Source: Alistipes sp. (GTDB lineage: Bacteria > Bacteroidota > Bacteroidia > Bacteroidales > Rikenellaceae). Taken from it: DNA of 9,445 nt. The stretch covers positions 1 through 9,445 of the forward strand of contig JAFOCZ010000036.1 in NCBI GenBank assembly GCA_017380955.1. Reading direction: 5' to 3'. Both the position numbers and the translations under genes were made by a program. The notes under the pieces were generated by a model. That model did not search any database, was not told where the DNA came from, and saw only the letters and a list, made by a program, of their open reading frames with translations. This document shows positions 1-6,584 of this stretch, piece by piece (position 1 is the stretch's first letter; each line of letters opens with the position of its first letter).

Positions 1-863
1 AGACGCTGCACCTCGGCATCCATACCGTCGCCCAACTCATCCTGGATAACACGCATCTGCTGCTGAAGGTAGTAGTCCTTCTGCTGCTTGTCGATATCCT
101 GCTTCACACGATTCTGAATATCGTTCTTGAGTTCTGCCAACTGCTGCTCGCGTACCAAAATCTCGAGCAGACGGCGTGAGCGTGCGAGGAGTCCTGGTGC
201 CTCGAGGAGGTGCTGACGGTCGTCATCCGTGAGATCCATATTCGAACATATGAAGTTGACGATGGCACGGCTCGAGTCGAGATTCTTGATGGCGAATGCC
301 GCCTCCTTAGGCATCGACTGCGAGATGTTGATGATGTTAAGCGCCACCTCCTTGATGGAGTCCACAAGTGCCATAAACTCCACATTCTTGGTGTCGGGAG
401 TGCTGTCCTGAATAGGCGTTACGGTGGCCTTGAAGTATGGCTGTGTAGAGATATACTCGCCAACCTCTATCTTCTCCAAACCAGAGAGTATCACCGTAAG
501 GTTACCATTCGGCATCTCCAAAATCTTGAGGATGCGCGCCGAAGTACCCACCTTATGCATATCGTTAGGCTGTGGGTCCTCGATGCTGCTGTCCACCTGA
601 AGCACAGCGCCGAGAAGACCATCGCTGGCCTCCACAGCACGTACAAGTGCTATAGACTTTGCACGACCTACGGTAATAGGGGTTACCGAGCCCGGGAATA
701 TCACCGAACTGCGGAGTGTGAGGATTGGCAACACCTCGGGGAGTGTCACATCCTCGATTTTGTCGTCGCCACCCGAGATGATTGGAATCACCTGATGCTT
801 GCCGTCGAAGAGTTCAGGTACAAGTCCCAAATCGTCAAATTCGTTTTCGTTCTTCTTGTTCAT
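1..863 (-). CDS. lon: ATP-dependent protease Lon, N-terminal part (truncated by window edge)
   Basis: Lon is a cytoplasmic AAA+ serine protease that degrades misfolded and regulatory proteins. Translating the minus strand from the ATG at 863 gives 287 codons with no stop before the left edge. Residues 1-40 form an acidic, probably disordered leader. Residues 44-65 match the start of the LON substrate-binding domain (LPILTLRSSVIFPG, then VGR). Around residues 245-285 lies the charged helical stretch before the ATPase module, with the hallmark YYLQQQMRVIQDELG. The Walker motifs and the Ser-Lys catalytic dyad would lie beyond the window, so whether the gene is intact cannot be judged. The ATG sits in an AT-rich context without a clear Shine-Dalgarno site, as is usual in Bacteroidota. 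The gene is separated from upstream manC by a terminator, so it is probably transcribed on its own. Confidence 0.95.
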   Translation of the reverse strand, partial: MNKKNENEFDDLGLVPELFDGKHQVIPIISGGDDKIEDVTLPEVLPILTLRSSVIFPGSVTPITVGRAKSIALVRAVEASDGLLGAVLQVDSSIEDPQPNDMHKVGTSARILKILEMPNGNLTVILSGLEKIEVGEYISTQPYFKATVTPIQDSTPDTKNVEFMALVDSIKEVALNIINISQSMPKEAAFAIKNLDSSRAIVNFICSNMDLTDDDRQHLLEAPGLLARSRRLLEILVREQQLAELKNDIQNRVKQDIDKQQKDYYLQQQMRVIQDELGDGMDAEVQR

Positions 864-894
864 ATCAATATGTTTTTATTCTTATTCTCTCAAA

Positions 895-1041
895 TGTGGT
901 GTTGCAATCCAAGTGCAAACCCATAGCCACATAGTGTGGTAATTACTTTAACGTACAAAAATAGGGATTATTTCGTAGAAATAAGAGACTAAATGTGGTA
1001 TGTTTATAACAATTTATCGACAAACGGAGTAAAACTGTGGT
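895..1041. repeat. Four TGTGGT hexamers upstream of lon
   Basis: TGTGGT occurs on the plus strand at 895-900, 935-940, 994-999 and 1036-1041, read as ACCACA in the direction of lon transcription. Two copies share the longer form AAATGTGGT (892-900 and 991-999). The spacings are 40, 59 and 42. The surrounding DNA is AT-rich and non-coding, so codon bias does not explain the cluster. They could be sites for a lon regulator, but this is inference. The hexamer also occurs several times in coding DNA elsewhere in the window. Confidence 0.35.
956..963 (-). promoter_or_regulatory. Candidate -7 element of the lon promoter
   Basis: On the minus strand this reads TATTTTTG, matching the Bacteroidetes -7 consensus TAnnTTTG. 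A start would fall near 949, giving a leader of about 85 nt before the lon ATG at 863. No good TTTG -33 box lies at the usual 19-21 nt spacing, so the assignment is weak. A promoter somewhere in 864-1061 is expected because a terminator precedes this stretch. Confidence 0.3.
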
Positions 1042-1061
1042 CGGATTGTTAATAACTTCAT

Positions 1062-1095
1062 AAAAAAGAGCATCCAACGCTTTGTTGAATGCTCT
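1062..1095 (-). terminator. Intrinsic terminator of manC
   Basis: Read on the minus strand, AGAGCATTCAAC (1095-1084), a 5-nt loop (1083-1079) and GTTGGATGCTCT (1078-1067) form a 12-bp stem, followed by a T run (1067-1062). The single plus-strand C/A mismatch becomes a U-G wobble pair in the minus-strand RNA, and the T run lies on that side. Both points fix the orientation. It lies 50 nt past the manC stop and ahead of lon. Confidence 0.88.
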
Positions 1096-1144
1096 GGGTA
1101 TTGGGTTTATTTATATCAATACATTATTCTGAAAGTCTATAACC

Positions 1145-2218
1145 TTAAATATGAATGTCTCCGCTATCGTACTTCACGTCCTCAATAAAACTCTTGATGT
1201 TCTGCTCGTCGCTCATAGGACATATCATAAGCACATCCTCGGTGTCTACGACAATATAGTCCTTTAGTCCGCTCACCACGGCAATCTTACCCTCGGGGAT
1301 GGTTATCAGTGAGTTGCGCGTGTCGTAAACCTTTATATTGTCATTACTTGTGGCGTTGGCAAATCTATCTTTTCGCGAGTGCTGATATACCGAGCCCCAC
1401 GTTCCTACGTCGCTCCAGCCTATGTCGCCACAGTGTACATATACATTGTCGGCCATCTCCATAACGCCATAGTCTATCGATATAGCGCGACACTCGGCAA
1501 ATACACGCTGTATAGCCTCCGCCTCACGCTCCGTGCCTAAGTCGGGGAGGATGTTGCGGAAAAGTGTAGCGTGGTCGGGGAGGTGCTTCTCAAATGCCTC
1601 GACGATATCCTTAACCTTCCAAATGAAGATTCCCGAGTTCCACAAAAACTCGCCACACTCCAAAAATGCTTCCGCCATCTCGCGTGATGGTTTCTCGGTG
1701 AAACACTTTACCTTGCATATCTCCTCGAGGTTTGATTTCTGTATGTAGCCATAGCCTGTCTCGGGACGTGTGGGCTGTATGCCGATGGTCATAAGAGCGT
1801 TGCGGTAGTGGATAAACTCTAACGAACTCTCGACGATGCGTGTGAACTCTACCTCGTTGAGTATCAGGTGGTCGGCAGGTGTTACAACCATCTCGGCATC
1901 GGGGTTGTGCTTCAGCAACGAGTATGCAGCATAGGCGATGCATGGCGCAGTGTTGCGACCTATAGGCTCGCAGAGAACTTGCTCCTCCTTGAGTTCGGGG
2001 ATATGTTGCAAAACGAGGTCTTTGTAGCGCTGGTTGGTCACCACAATGAAGTTCTCGACTGGCACAATATTGGCAAATCTTTCGTATGTGTGTCGGATGA
2101 ACGAGCGACCAGTGCCGAGGATGTCCAAAAACTGTTTCGGGAAGTTTTGACGACTCTTAGGCCAAAAACGAGTGCCTATGCCACCAGCCATAATAACACA
2201 ATAGCGATTACTCTTCAT
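1145..2218 (-). CDS. manC: Mannose-1-phosphate guanylyltransferase (GDP-mannose pyrophosphorylase)
   Basis: Converts mannose-1-phosphate and GTP to GDP-mannose, the precursor of mannose and fucose units in capsule, O-antigen and glycoproteins; cytoplasmic. The 357-aa product opens with the nucleotidyltransferase signature AGGIGTRFWPKSR...FPKQF (residues 11-30), followed by CEPIGRNTAP (83-92), TPADH (113-117), the sugar-phosphate site FTEKP (173-177) and LWNSGIF (192-198). It stops near residue 357, so it is the monofunctional form without the C-terminal phosphomannose isomerase domain of bifunctional ManC/AlgA. I chose the ATG at 2218. An in-frame start at 2254 would fall inside the predicted -7 promoter element and only adds a non-homologous lysine-rich leader. 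The gene has its own terminator, diverges from pssA, and is not inside the capsule operon seen further right. Bacteroides annotations often call it rfbM. Confidence 0.95.
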   Translation of the reverse strand: MKSNRYCVIMAGGIGTRFWPKSRQNFPKQFLDILGTGRSFIRHTYERFANIVPVENFIVVTNQRYKDLVLQHIPELKEEQVLCEPIGRNTAPCIAYAAYSLLKHNPDAEMVVTPADHLILNEVEFTRIVESSLEFIHYRNALMTIGIQPTRPETGYGYIQKSNLEEICKVKCFTEKPSREMAEAFLECGEFLWNSGIFIWKVKDIVEAFEKHLPDHATLFRNILPDLGTEREAEAIQRVFAECRAISIDYGVMEMADNVYVHCGDIGWSDVGTWGSVYQHSRKDRFANATSNDNIKVYDTRNSLITIPEGKIAVVSGLKDYIVVDTEDVLMICPMSDEQNIKSFIEDVKYDSGDIHI

Positions 2219-2245
2219 ACGATTTTTACCCTTAAATTTTATAAA

Positions 2246-2279
2246 TTTACACAAAGATAAAATTATTTTTGTATCTTTG
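2246..2279 (+). promoter_or_regulatory. Promoter of the pssA operon
   Basis: TATCTTTG at 2272-2279 is a perfect -7 element on the plus strand. The only -33 candidate is TTTA at 2246-2249, 22 nt upstream, which is off consensus in both sequence and spacing, so this promoter looks weaker than its manC partner. Predicted initiation is near 2286, leaving a leader of about 60 nt before the ATG at 2347. The two -7 elements form a perfect 8-bp inverted repeat with a 12-nt spacer. Confidence 0.6.
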
Positions 2280-2283
2280 CAAA
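2252..2283 (-). promoter_or_regulatory. Promoter of manC (-33/-7)
   Basis: On the minus strand, TTTG (2283-2280) is followed after 20 nt by TATCTTTG (2259-2252). This is an essentially perfect match to the Bacteroidetes housekeeping consensus TTTG-N19-21-TAnnTTTG. Predicted initiation is near 2245, leaving a leader of about 27 nt before the ATG at 2218. It overlaps the opposing pssA promoter. Confidence 0.78.
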
Positions 2284-2286
2284 ATA

Positions 2287-2319
2287 TTTGGCACTTTTAA
2301 AAACTATTTTCGTGCCAAA
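2287..2319. repeat. Inverted repeat in the pssA leader
   Basis: TTTGGCAC (2287-2294) and GTGCCAAA (2312-2319) are perfect 8-bp arms with a 17-nt AT-rich spacer. The repeat begins at the predicted pssA start site and 4 nt from the manC -33 box. It could be an operator for a dimeric regulator controlling both genes, or a leader hairpin. No T run follows on the plus strand, so it does not look like a terminator. Confidence 0.5.
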
Positions 2320-2346
2320 AAACCTAATATAGCGAAACGAAAAATT

Positions 2347-3087
2347 ATGAACAACGCTAAGGATATAAGGCTCTTTACGCCAGCCAACCTGCTGACTCTC
2401 GGCAATTTGTTGGCAGGTGTTGTGGCGCTTATCGTAACACTGCGCTACCACGCCTACGAGACCGCTTTTTGGTTGATTATCGCTGCCTCGGTGTGTGACT
2501 TCCTCGATGGCTTTGTGGCACGTCTGCTCCATCAGTCTTCGCCACTCGGCGTGCAACTCGATTCGTTGGCCGATGATGTCACCTTTGGTGTTGTGCCAGC
2601 GGTTGTGATGTTCGATGTCTACACCCACACAACCTCGTTCTATGGCATCAATGCCGAGTGGATGGGTTATGCGTCGTATGTGGTGCTTATCATCGCGGCA
2701 TTCTCGGTGTTGCGCCTTGCGAAGTTCAACATCGACACCACGCAGACCACCGAGTTCGAAGGTTTGCCAACGCCTGCTAATGCGCTGATGTTGTTGTCGT
2801 TGGCGATGTTGTGGGAGCAGGGGCGTGTGGCTCTCTACCAGGAGCATATTCTTGTTGTGAGCATCGCTGCGGCGTTGTTGCTCATAAGCCCAATACGTAT
2901 GTTTGCCCTCAAGTTCAAGGGCTTTGGATGGCGTGGCAATGAGTTGCGCTATACGTTTTTGTTGGTGTCGTTGGCACTGATTATCATCGTGCCAGCATAC
3001 TCAATCCTTGCAATCATCGTTCTATATATTGCCATCTCAACACTCCGCTGGGTGGTCGTGGGACGTAAGACTGAGACAGAGAAGTAG
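2347..3087 (+). CDS. pssA: CDP-diacylglycerol--serine O-phosphatidyltransferase
   Basis: Makes phosphatidylserine from CDP-diacylglycerol and serine at the inner membrane; decarboxylation then gives phosphatidylethanolamine. The 246-aa protein has the full CDP-alcohol phosphotransferase motif, D51-x2-D54-G55-x2-A58-R59-x8-G68-x3-D72-x3-D76. It is preceded by TPANLLTLGNLLAG (residues 11-24), the usual first membrane segment of the membrane-integral (Bacillus-type) PssA family. Several further hydrophobic segments follow in the C-terminal half (about 110-240). I chose the ATG at 2347 because upstream in-frame TTG (2269) lies within the promoter and its extra residues are not family-like. The start region is A-rich without a Shine-Dalgarno site. 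The stop is 2 nt before the next ATG, so pssA and the porin gene are almost certainly co-transcribed and perhaps translationally coupled. Confidence 0.95.
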   Translation: MNNAKDIRLFTPANLLTLGNLLAGVVALIVTLRYHAYETAFWLIIAASVCDFLDGFVARLLHQSSPLGVQLDSLADDVTFGVVPAVVMFDVYTHTTSFYGINAEWMGYASYVVLIIAAFSVLRLAKFNIDTTQTTEFEGLPTPANALMLLSLAMLWEQGRVALYQEHILVVSIAAALLLISPIRMFALKFKGFGWRGNELRYTFLLVSLALIIIVPAYSILAIIVLYIAISTLRWVVVGRKTETEK

Positions 3088-3089
3088 TT

Positions 3090-5249
3090 ATGAAGATGAG
3101 GTATTCTATACGAGCAGTTATCAGCATCGTGGCAGCAATGTTGTTGCCACTTGTGGTGTATGCTCAGATAGATGCCGCAGCATTGGCACGTGCGCAGCGT
3201 GGTGGTCAGGGTAATGGCATCTATGGCGCTACAATACCTGGTATGGATAACACCGGTATGGAGGGTCAAGAGGGTATGGAGGGCGAGAGTGCCGACTCAA
3301 CAGATGCCAAGGAGAAGCGCGAGAGGCGAGCCCTGGAGTCCTACTACTTTGCCGATACGGTGCGTGCACTGAGGAACTGGAAGTGGAATATCGATACCCA
3401 CTACAACCGTGTGGATATCCAGCCACTCGACACCACGCTCTCGGATTGGCGCATAGACTATGTCTTCTATCGCAAGGGTGTTGGTGATATGGCACTCGGA
3501 GGCTTGGGACAGTCGTCACAGGCTGTGAACTGGTTTGACCGTCGCCAGGATCCCGACTTTATCTTTGCACGAAGTTACGATGCCTACACAGCGCGTATCG
3601 ACAACGTGCCGTTCTACAATGCCAAGACGCCGCTTACGAATCTTATGTACCTCGAGTCAGGTCAGAAGCGCTATCGTGAGGAGCATTTCGAGATTGTACA
3701 CTCGCAGAATATATCGCCATCTACGTCGTTCAACGTCAACTATAAGTCGCGTGGTACGATGGGTCTCTACGATTGGCAGCGTACCAAGAATCACAACCTC
3801 TCGGTGGCCGTGGCGCATACCGGAAAGCGATACTCGGTGCACGCTGCATATATGAATAATAGTATCGAGACACGCGAGAATGGTGGTGTTGTGGGTGAGT
3901 GGGCTATCGCCGATACTACGTTTGAGATGCCTTCGGGTGTGCCTATGCGTCTGGCATCTGCCGAGGCCAAGAATCGCTATCGCAACAATGCCTTCTTCAT
4001 AAAGCAGGCTATTGCCATACCTCTGCAGCGTGTTACGGAGTATGACTTCTCGCTGGCCGACATCCCTTCGGTGTATGTAGGTCATCAGTTGGAGTATAAC
4101 ACCTGGTCGAAGGTGTATACCGACAAGCGCGCAACCTACACCAACCAGCGTGGTCACTACAACGAGGAGACTGGTAAGTGGGAGTCGGTGGGTGATTTGA
4201 CCTACTACGACGATTGGTTTATAGACCCTCAGACCTCGCGCGACTCCATCTCGGAGCGTCTGCTGTCGAATAAGGTCTTTGTGCAGGTGCAGCCCTGGGA
4301 TCGTGATGGTGTGGTCTCGACAATCGACGGTGGTATAGGTGTAGACCTCCACACATACTCATATCTAAATCTCGAGAACTACCTCTCGGGGCAAATGACT
4401 AAGGACAAACGCACGTCGTGGTATATATATGGTGCGACGGGTGGTAAGATAAAACGCTATGCCGACTGGGGATTCAACATCAAGTATCACCCATCGGGTT
4501 ATCGTGGCGGAGACCTATCCCTGGGTGCTGATGTCACCCTCAGGGCTTTTATTCGTGAACATCCCCTGATTCTCCGCGGACGCTTCAGCCAGAGCCTCCG
4601 CACGCCATCCTATTGGCACGAGAATCTATTCTCAAACCACTATGCGTGGTTTAACTCCTTCGATAAGGAGTCTGAAACTCGTTTCGAGGTTAACTTCTCA
4701 GTTCCCGACATCGCTTTGGAGTTGGGCGCTTGGCAGGGTGTCATAGGCAATATGGTATACTATGGCAACGACAGCCGTGTGGCTCAGCACTCGGGAAATG
4801 TTAGTCTGACGAGTTTGTATGCTCGTAAGGATTTCCGCTTTGCGGGATTCCACTTAGATCACAGGGCATTGGTGCAAATCACATCCAATGAGAGTGTGCT
4901 TCCTGTTCCTACGTTCAGCGCCTATCTGTCGTACTACTACGAATTTTGGGTAGTGCGCGACGTATTGCGTGTGCAGATTGGTATCGATGGTCGCTACAAC
5001 ACGGCGTACCACGCTCCAACATATAACCCTGCACTCGCAGCCTTTATAAACCAGCGCGAGGTCAGAGTGGGTAACTACCCATATCTCGACGCCTTTGTAT
5101 CGGCAAAGTGGAAGCGTATGCGTATCTTGCTTAAGTTGCAACACTTGAACGACAACTTGTTCGGAAATGGCGAATACTTCCAGGTAGCGCGCTATCCTCT
5201 GAATCCTCGTATGTTTAAGTTTGGTATCTCTTGGTCGTTCTACGACTAA
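3090..5249 (+). CDS. Outer-membrane putative porin (Bacteroidetes Porin_10-like family)
   Basis: Predicted 719-aa outer-membrane beta-barrel. Residues 1-25 are a Sec signal peptide with basic residues, a hydrophobic core and a VYA-Q cleavage site. A Gly/Met/Glu-rich, then charged linker (about 36-80, including GMEGQEGMEGE) is probably disordered. From about residue 95 the protein is dense in alternating aromatic/polar strands and ends in FGISWSFYD, a C-terminal barrel strand. Stretches such as NWKWNID, DYVFYR, and PLTNLMYLESGQKR followed by FEIVHSQNISPS resemble the Bacteroidetes 'putative porin' family (formerly DUF4289) as I remember it. The substrate is unknown. No TonB box, plug domain or SusC feature is visible, so it is not a TonB-dependent receptor. 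It starts 2 nt after pssA and is followed 44 nt later by a lytic transglycosylase. A start two codons later (ATG at 3096) is possible. Confidence 0.85.
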   Translation: MKMRYSIRAVISIVAAMLLPLVVYAQIDAAALARAQRGGQGNGIYGATIPGMDNTGMEGQEGMEGESADSTDAKEKRERRALESYYFADTVRALRNWKWNIDTHYNRVDIQPLDTTLSDWRIDYVFYRKGVGDMALGGLGQSSQAVNWFDRRQDPDFIFARSYDAYTARIDNVPFYNAKTPLTNLMYLESGQKRYREEHFEIVHSQNISPSTSFNVNYKSRGTMGLYDWQRTKNHNLSVAVAHTGKRYSVHAAYMNNSIETRENGGVVGEWAIADTTFEMPSGVPMRLASAEAKNRYRNNAFFIKQAIAIPLQRVTEYDFSLADIPSVYVGHQLEYNTWSKVYTDKRATYTNQRGHYNEETGKWESVGDLTYYDDWFIDPQTSRDSISERLLSNKVFVQVQPWDRDGVVSTIDGGIGVDLHTYSYLNLENYLSGQMTKDKRTSWYIYGATGGKIKRYADWGFNIKYHPSGYRGGDLSLGADVTLRAFIREHPLILRGRFSQSLRTPSYWHENLFSNHYAWFNSFDKESETRFEVNFSVPDIALELGAWQGVIGNMVYYGNDSRVAQHSGNVSLTSLYARKDFRFAGFHLDHRALVQITSNESVLPVPTFSAYLSYYYEFWVVRDVLRVQIGIDGRYNTAYHAPTYNPALAAFINQREVRVGNYPYLDAFVSAKWKRMRILLKLQHLNDNLFGNGEYFQVARYPLNPRMFKFGISWSFYD

Positions 5250-5293
5250 AGGTGCGTTTTGCCCGCTATAAGCTGCCCACAAACTACTAAACA

Positions 5294-6001
5294 ATGTTAA
5301 AAAAAGTATCTTTCGTGGCTCTGTCTGTCGCTTTCTTAGCAGGATATGAGTCACAGTTAGGTCAGGCTCGTCCTATAGATTTCCCAAATGTTCAGGAGGC
5401 TATAGAGGCGGAGAAGACCTTCACGGAGCAGAATGCCGCGACGGTAGAACTGCCATATGTTATCTCACGCTTCGATAACCTTATGCGTAAGGTTGGCGCT
5501 GAGGAGGGTCAGGATTGGCGATTGATGAGCGCAATAGCATATTGCGAATCGCGATTTATTGAAAACCTTATGTCACAACGTGGTGCAGCAGGTATTATGC
5601 AGATTCGCCCTGTTGTAGCACGCCATTTCAAAGTTCCTGTGGAGTCTATTCACGACACAGAGACAAACATCCGCCTTGCGGGTAAACTTCTTGCGGAACT
5701 CGATACTATGCTCCGCTTGCCAAAGTCTACACCTGTGAAGGATAGGATGAGTATTATCCTTGCCAGTTATAATGCTGGAATAGGTCACGTTCTTGATGCG
5801 CGACGCTTGGCACGCCAGGATGGTGCCAACCCTAATTCGTGGAGCGATGTTAGTCGCTACCTCTTGCTTATGTCAGACCCTGCATACTACGAGCAGGATG
5901 TTGTGCAGAGTGGTAAGTTTATGGGCAGCGGTCAGACGCTTCAGTATGTCAATCACGTGATGCGCAAGTATGATCAATATTGCAACAAGGCTACACTATA
6001 A
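5294..6001 (+). CDS. Secreted lytic transglycosylase, SLT domain (MltF/Slt-like catalytic domain)
   Basis: Predicted periplasmic murein lytic transglycosylase that cleaves the MurNAc-GlcNAc bond of peptidoglycan to 1,6-anhydro ends. The 235-aa protein has a hydrophobic export signal (about 3-18, likely cleavage near A25) and a short linker. An SLT domain follows (about 70-200) with catalytic E85 in AIAYCESRF, GAAGIMQI (97-104), and the SYNAGIGHV motif (158-166). The fold resembles the catalytic half of MltF; the solute-binding half of MltF is absent, so the enzyme is a stand-alone domain. LAG at 15-17 is followed by Y18 where a lipoprotein would have Cys, so it is predicted soluble rather than lipid-anchored. 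It lies 44 nt behind the porin with no convincing promoter of its own, so it is probably the last gene of the pssA operon. Peptidoglycan space-making for envelope assembly is an inference. Confidence 0.88.
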   Translation: MLKKVSFVALSVAFLAGYESQLGQARPIDFPNVQEAIEAEKTFTEQNAATVELPYVISRFDNLMRKVGAEEGQDWRLMSAIAYCESRFIENLMSQRGAAGIMQIRPVVARHFKVPVESIHDTETNIRLAGKLLAELDTMLRLPKSTPVKDRMSIILASYNAGIGHVLDARRLARQDGANPNSWSDVSRYLLLMSDPAYYEQDVVQSGKFMGSGQTLQYVNHVMRKYDQYCNKATL

Positions 6002-6009
6002 TTCGGTGG

Positions 6010-6085
6010 AAAGTGTAGTGTTTGCGCCGCACTTTTAAAGTGAAAAGTTAAAAGTGAAAACTGAAAAGTGTGGTGTCTGCGACGC
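6010..6085 (+). repeat. Composite repeat, left arm (tandem 14-mers with GC-rich tails)
   Basis: Two tandem 14-mers, AAGTGAAAAGTTAA (6038-6051) and AAGTGAAAACTGAA (6052-6065), are flanked by two near-identical 21-nt GC-richer segments. Those at 6010-6030 and 6065-6085 share 18 of 21 bases (core AAAGTGTRGTGT-TGCG-CGC). A related inverted copy lies at 6141-6191. The block begins 9 nt after the transglycosylase stop and contains no credible reading frame. Confidence 0.7.
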
Positions 6086-6093
6086 GTGTGGAG

Positions 6094-6127
6094 AAAAAAA
6101 AGTAGGGTGTATCCCTACTTTTTTTTT
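6094..6127. terminator. Bidirectional intrinsic terminator between convergent genes
   Basis: GTAGGG (6102-6107), loop TGTAT (6108-6112) and CCCTAC (6113-6118) form a perfect stem. It is extended by A8 (6094-6101) on the left and T9 (6119-6127) on the right, so a U tract follows the hairpin in either direction. It sits between the transglycosylase gene (+, ending 6001) and the HAD gene (-, ending 6193) and can end both transcripts. Confidence 0.88.
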
Positions 6128-6140
6128 GTTTTATTTTGGA

Positions 6141-6191
6141 CTGCGCGAAGCGCTCCTTACTTTTCACCTTTCACTTCTCACCTTTCACTTT
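6141..6191 (-). repeat. Composite repeat, right arm (inverted copy)
   Basis: On the minus strand the arm reads AAGTGAAAGGTGAG (6190-6177), AAGTGAAAGGTGAA (6176-6163), then AAGTAAGG and a GC-rich tail containing GCGCTTCGCGC. This is the same two-14-mers-plus-tail layout as the left arm, in opposite orientation, with the bidirectional terminator between them. The plus strand also holds a small GCGC-GAA-GCGC palindrome at 6143-6153. The arm ends 2 nt from the HAD stop codon. Confidence 0.7.
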
Positions 6192-6192
6192 G

Positions 6193-6582
6193 TTAGAGTA
6201 TCCTATTATACTCCAGCCAGGTGCGGACCTTTGCCCAGCAGACTACGGGGCGGCGTACGCCGTCGATAAACATTATGGGGCAGCCTACGGCCGAATCATC
6301 AATGTAGTAGTTAGCAAAGACCTTTGGCGATGATGTCCACTCCCTCTGCTCGGGATTCTCGTTAACACCCCACAACTCTATCTTACGCGCCTTAAACCAT
6401 TGGCGTGCAGCGTCGAGATGCTCTCCCGAGCGCATAGTGTGCAGGATGAGTTTGTGACCACGAGACTGCAGAGCACGTAGTGTCTCCACAGCACCCTCCA
6501 CATCCATACCCACAGCGGGGTAGTCGTGTTCTACGCACGTGCCATCGAAGTCTATGGCAAATATCAGTGACTCCTTTGCCAT
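6193..6582 (-). CDS. Small HAD-superfamily hydrolase (capless), last gene of the export operon
   Basis: A 129-aa protein with all four haloacid-dehalogenase motifs: motif I DFDGT with nucleophile D11 and acid/base D13; motif II LILHTMR with T49; motif III with K87 in SSPKVFANYY; and motif IV IDD with D95/D96 for Mg2+. There is no room for a cap domain, so it is a C0-type HAD, usually able to act on large or macromolecular phosphorylated substrates. It resembles the short Bacteroides HAD family of BT_0820 as I remember it; no search was made and no substrate is known. The ATG at 6582 is only 2 nt past the wzc stop, pointing to one transcript and translational coupling. A role as the phosphatase partner of the Wzc tyrosine kinase, or on a sugar-phosphate or nucleotide intermediate, is possible but unproven. 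No signal peptide is present, so it is cytoplasmic. Confidence 0.87.
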   Translation of the reverse strand: MAKESLIFAIDFDGTCVEHDYPAVGMDVEGAVETLRALQSRGHKLILHTMRSGEHLDAARQWFKARKIELWGVNENPEQREWTSSPKVFANYYIDDSAVGCPIMFIDGVRRPVVCWAKVRTWLEYNRIL

Positions 6583-6584
6583 CG

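Noticed and set aside
210..926. 238-codon plus-strand open frame over the start of lon
   Set aside because: It is antisense to a clear Lon N-terminal domain, its protein is rich in His/Arg/Cys without domain features, and no start context supports it. It is a shadow frame.
2263..2847. 194-codon minus-strand frame antisense to pssA
   Set aside because: Gln/His/Arg-rich translation with no motif, opposite a gene with a complete catalytic signature.
3657..4352. 231-codon minus-strand frame antisense to the porin gene (also 4854-5354)
   Set aside because: Long antisense frames follow from the codon use of the porin gene; the translations show no signal, domain or membrane pattern that makes sense.
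4519..4550. Stem-loop (about 9 bp with a 2-nt bulge) followed by CTTTTATT within the porin gene
   Set aside because: It resembles a weak terminator but is inside an intact reading frame, has a bulged stem and only four T residues in a row; not supported as functional.
5216..5223. TAAGTTTG, a match to the -7 consensus, just before the end of the porin gene
   Set aside because: No -33 box at the right distance, and it lies in conserved C-terminal barrel coding sequence, so it is probably chance.
6054..6333. Two short plus-strand frames (71 and 65 codons) across the 6002-6192 gap
   Set aside because: They run through the terminator and repeat arms and into the antisense of the HAD gene; the translations are low-complexity.
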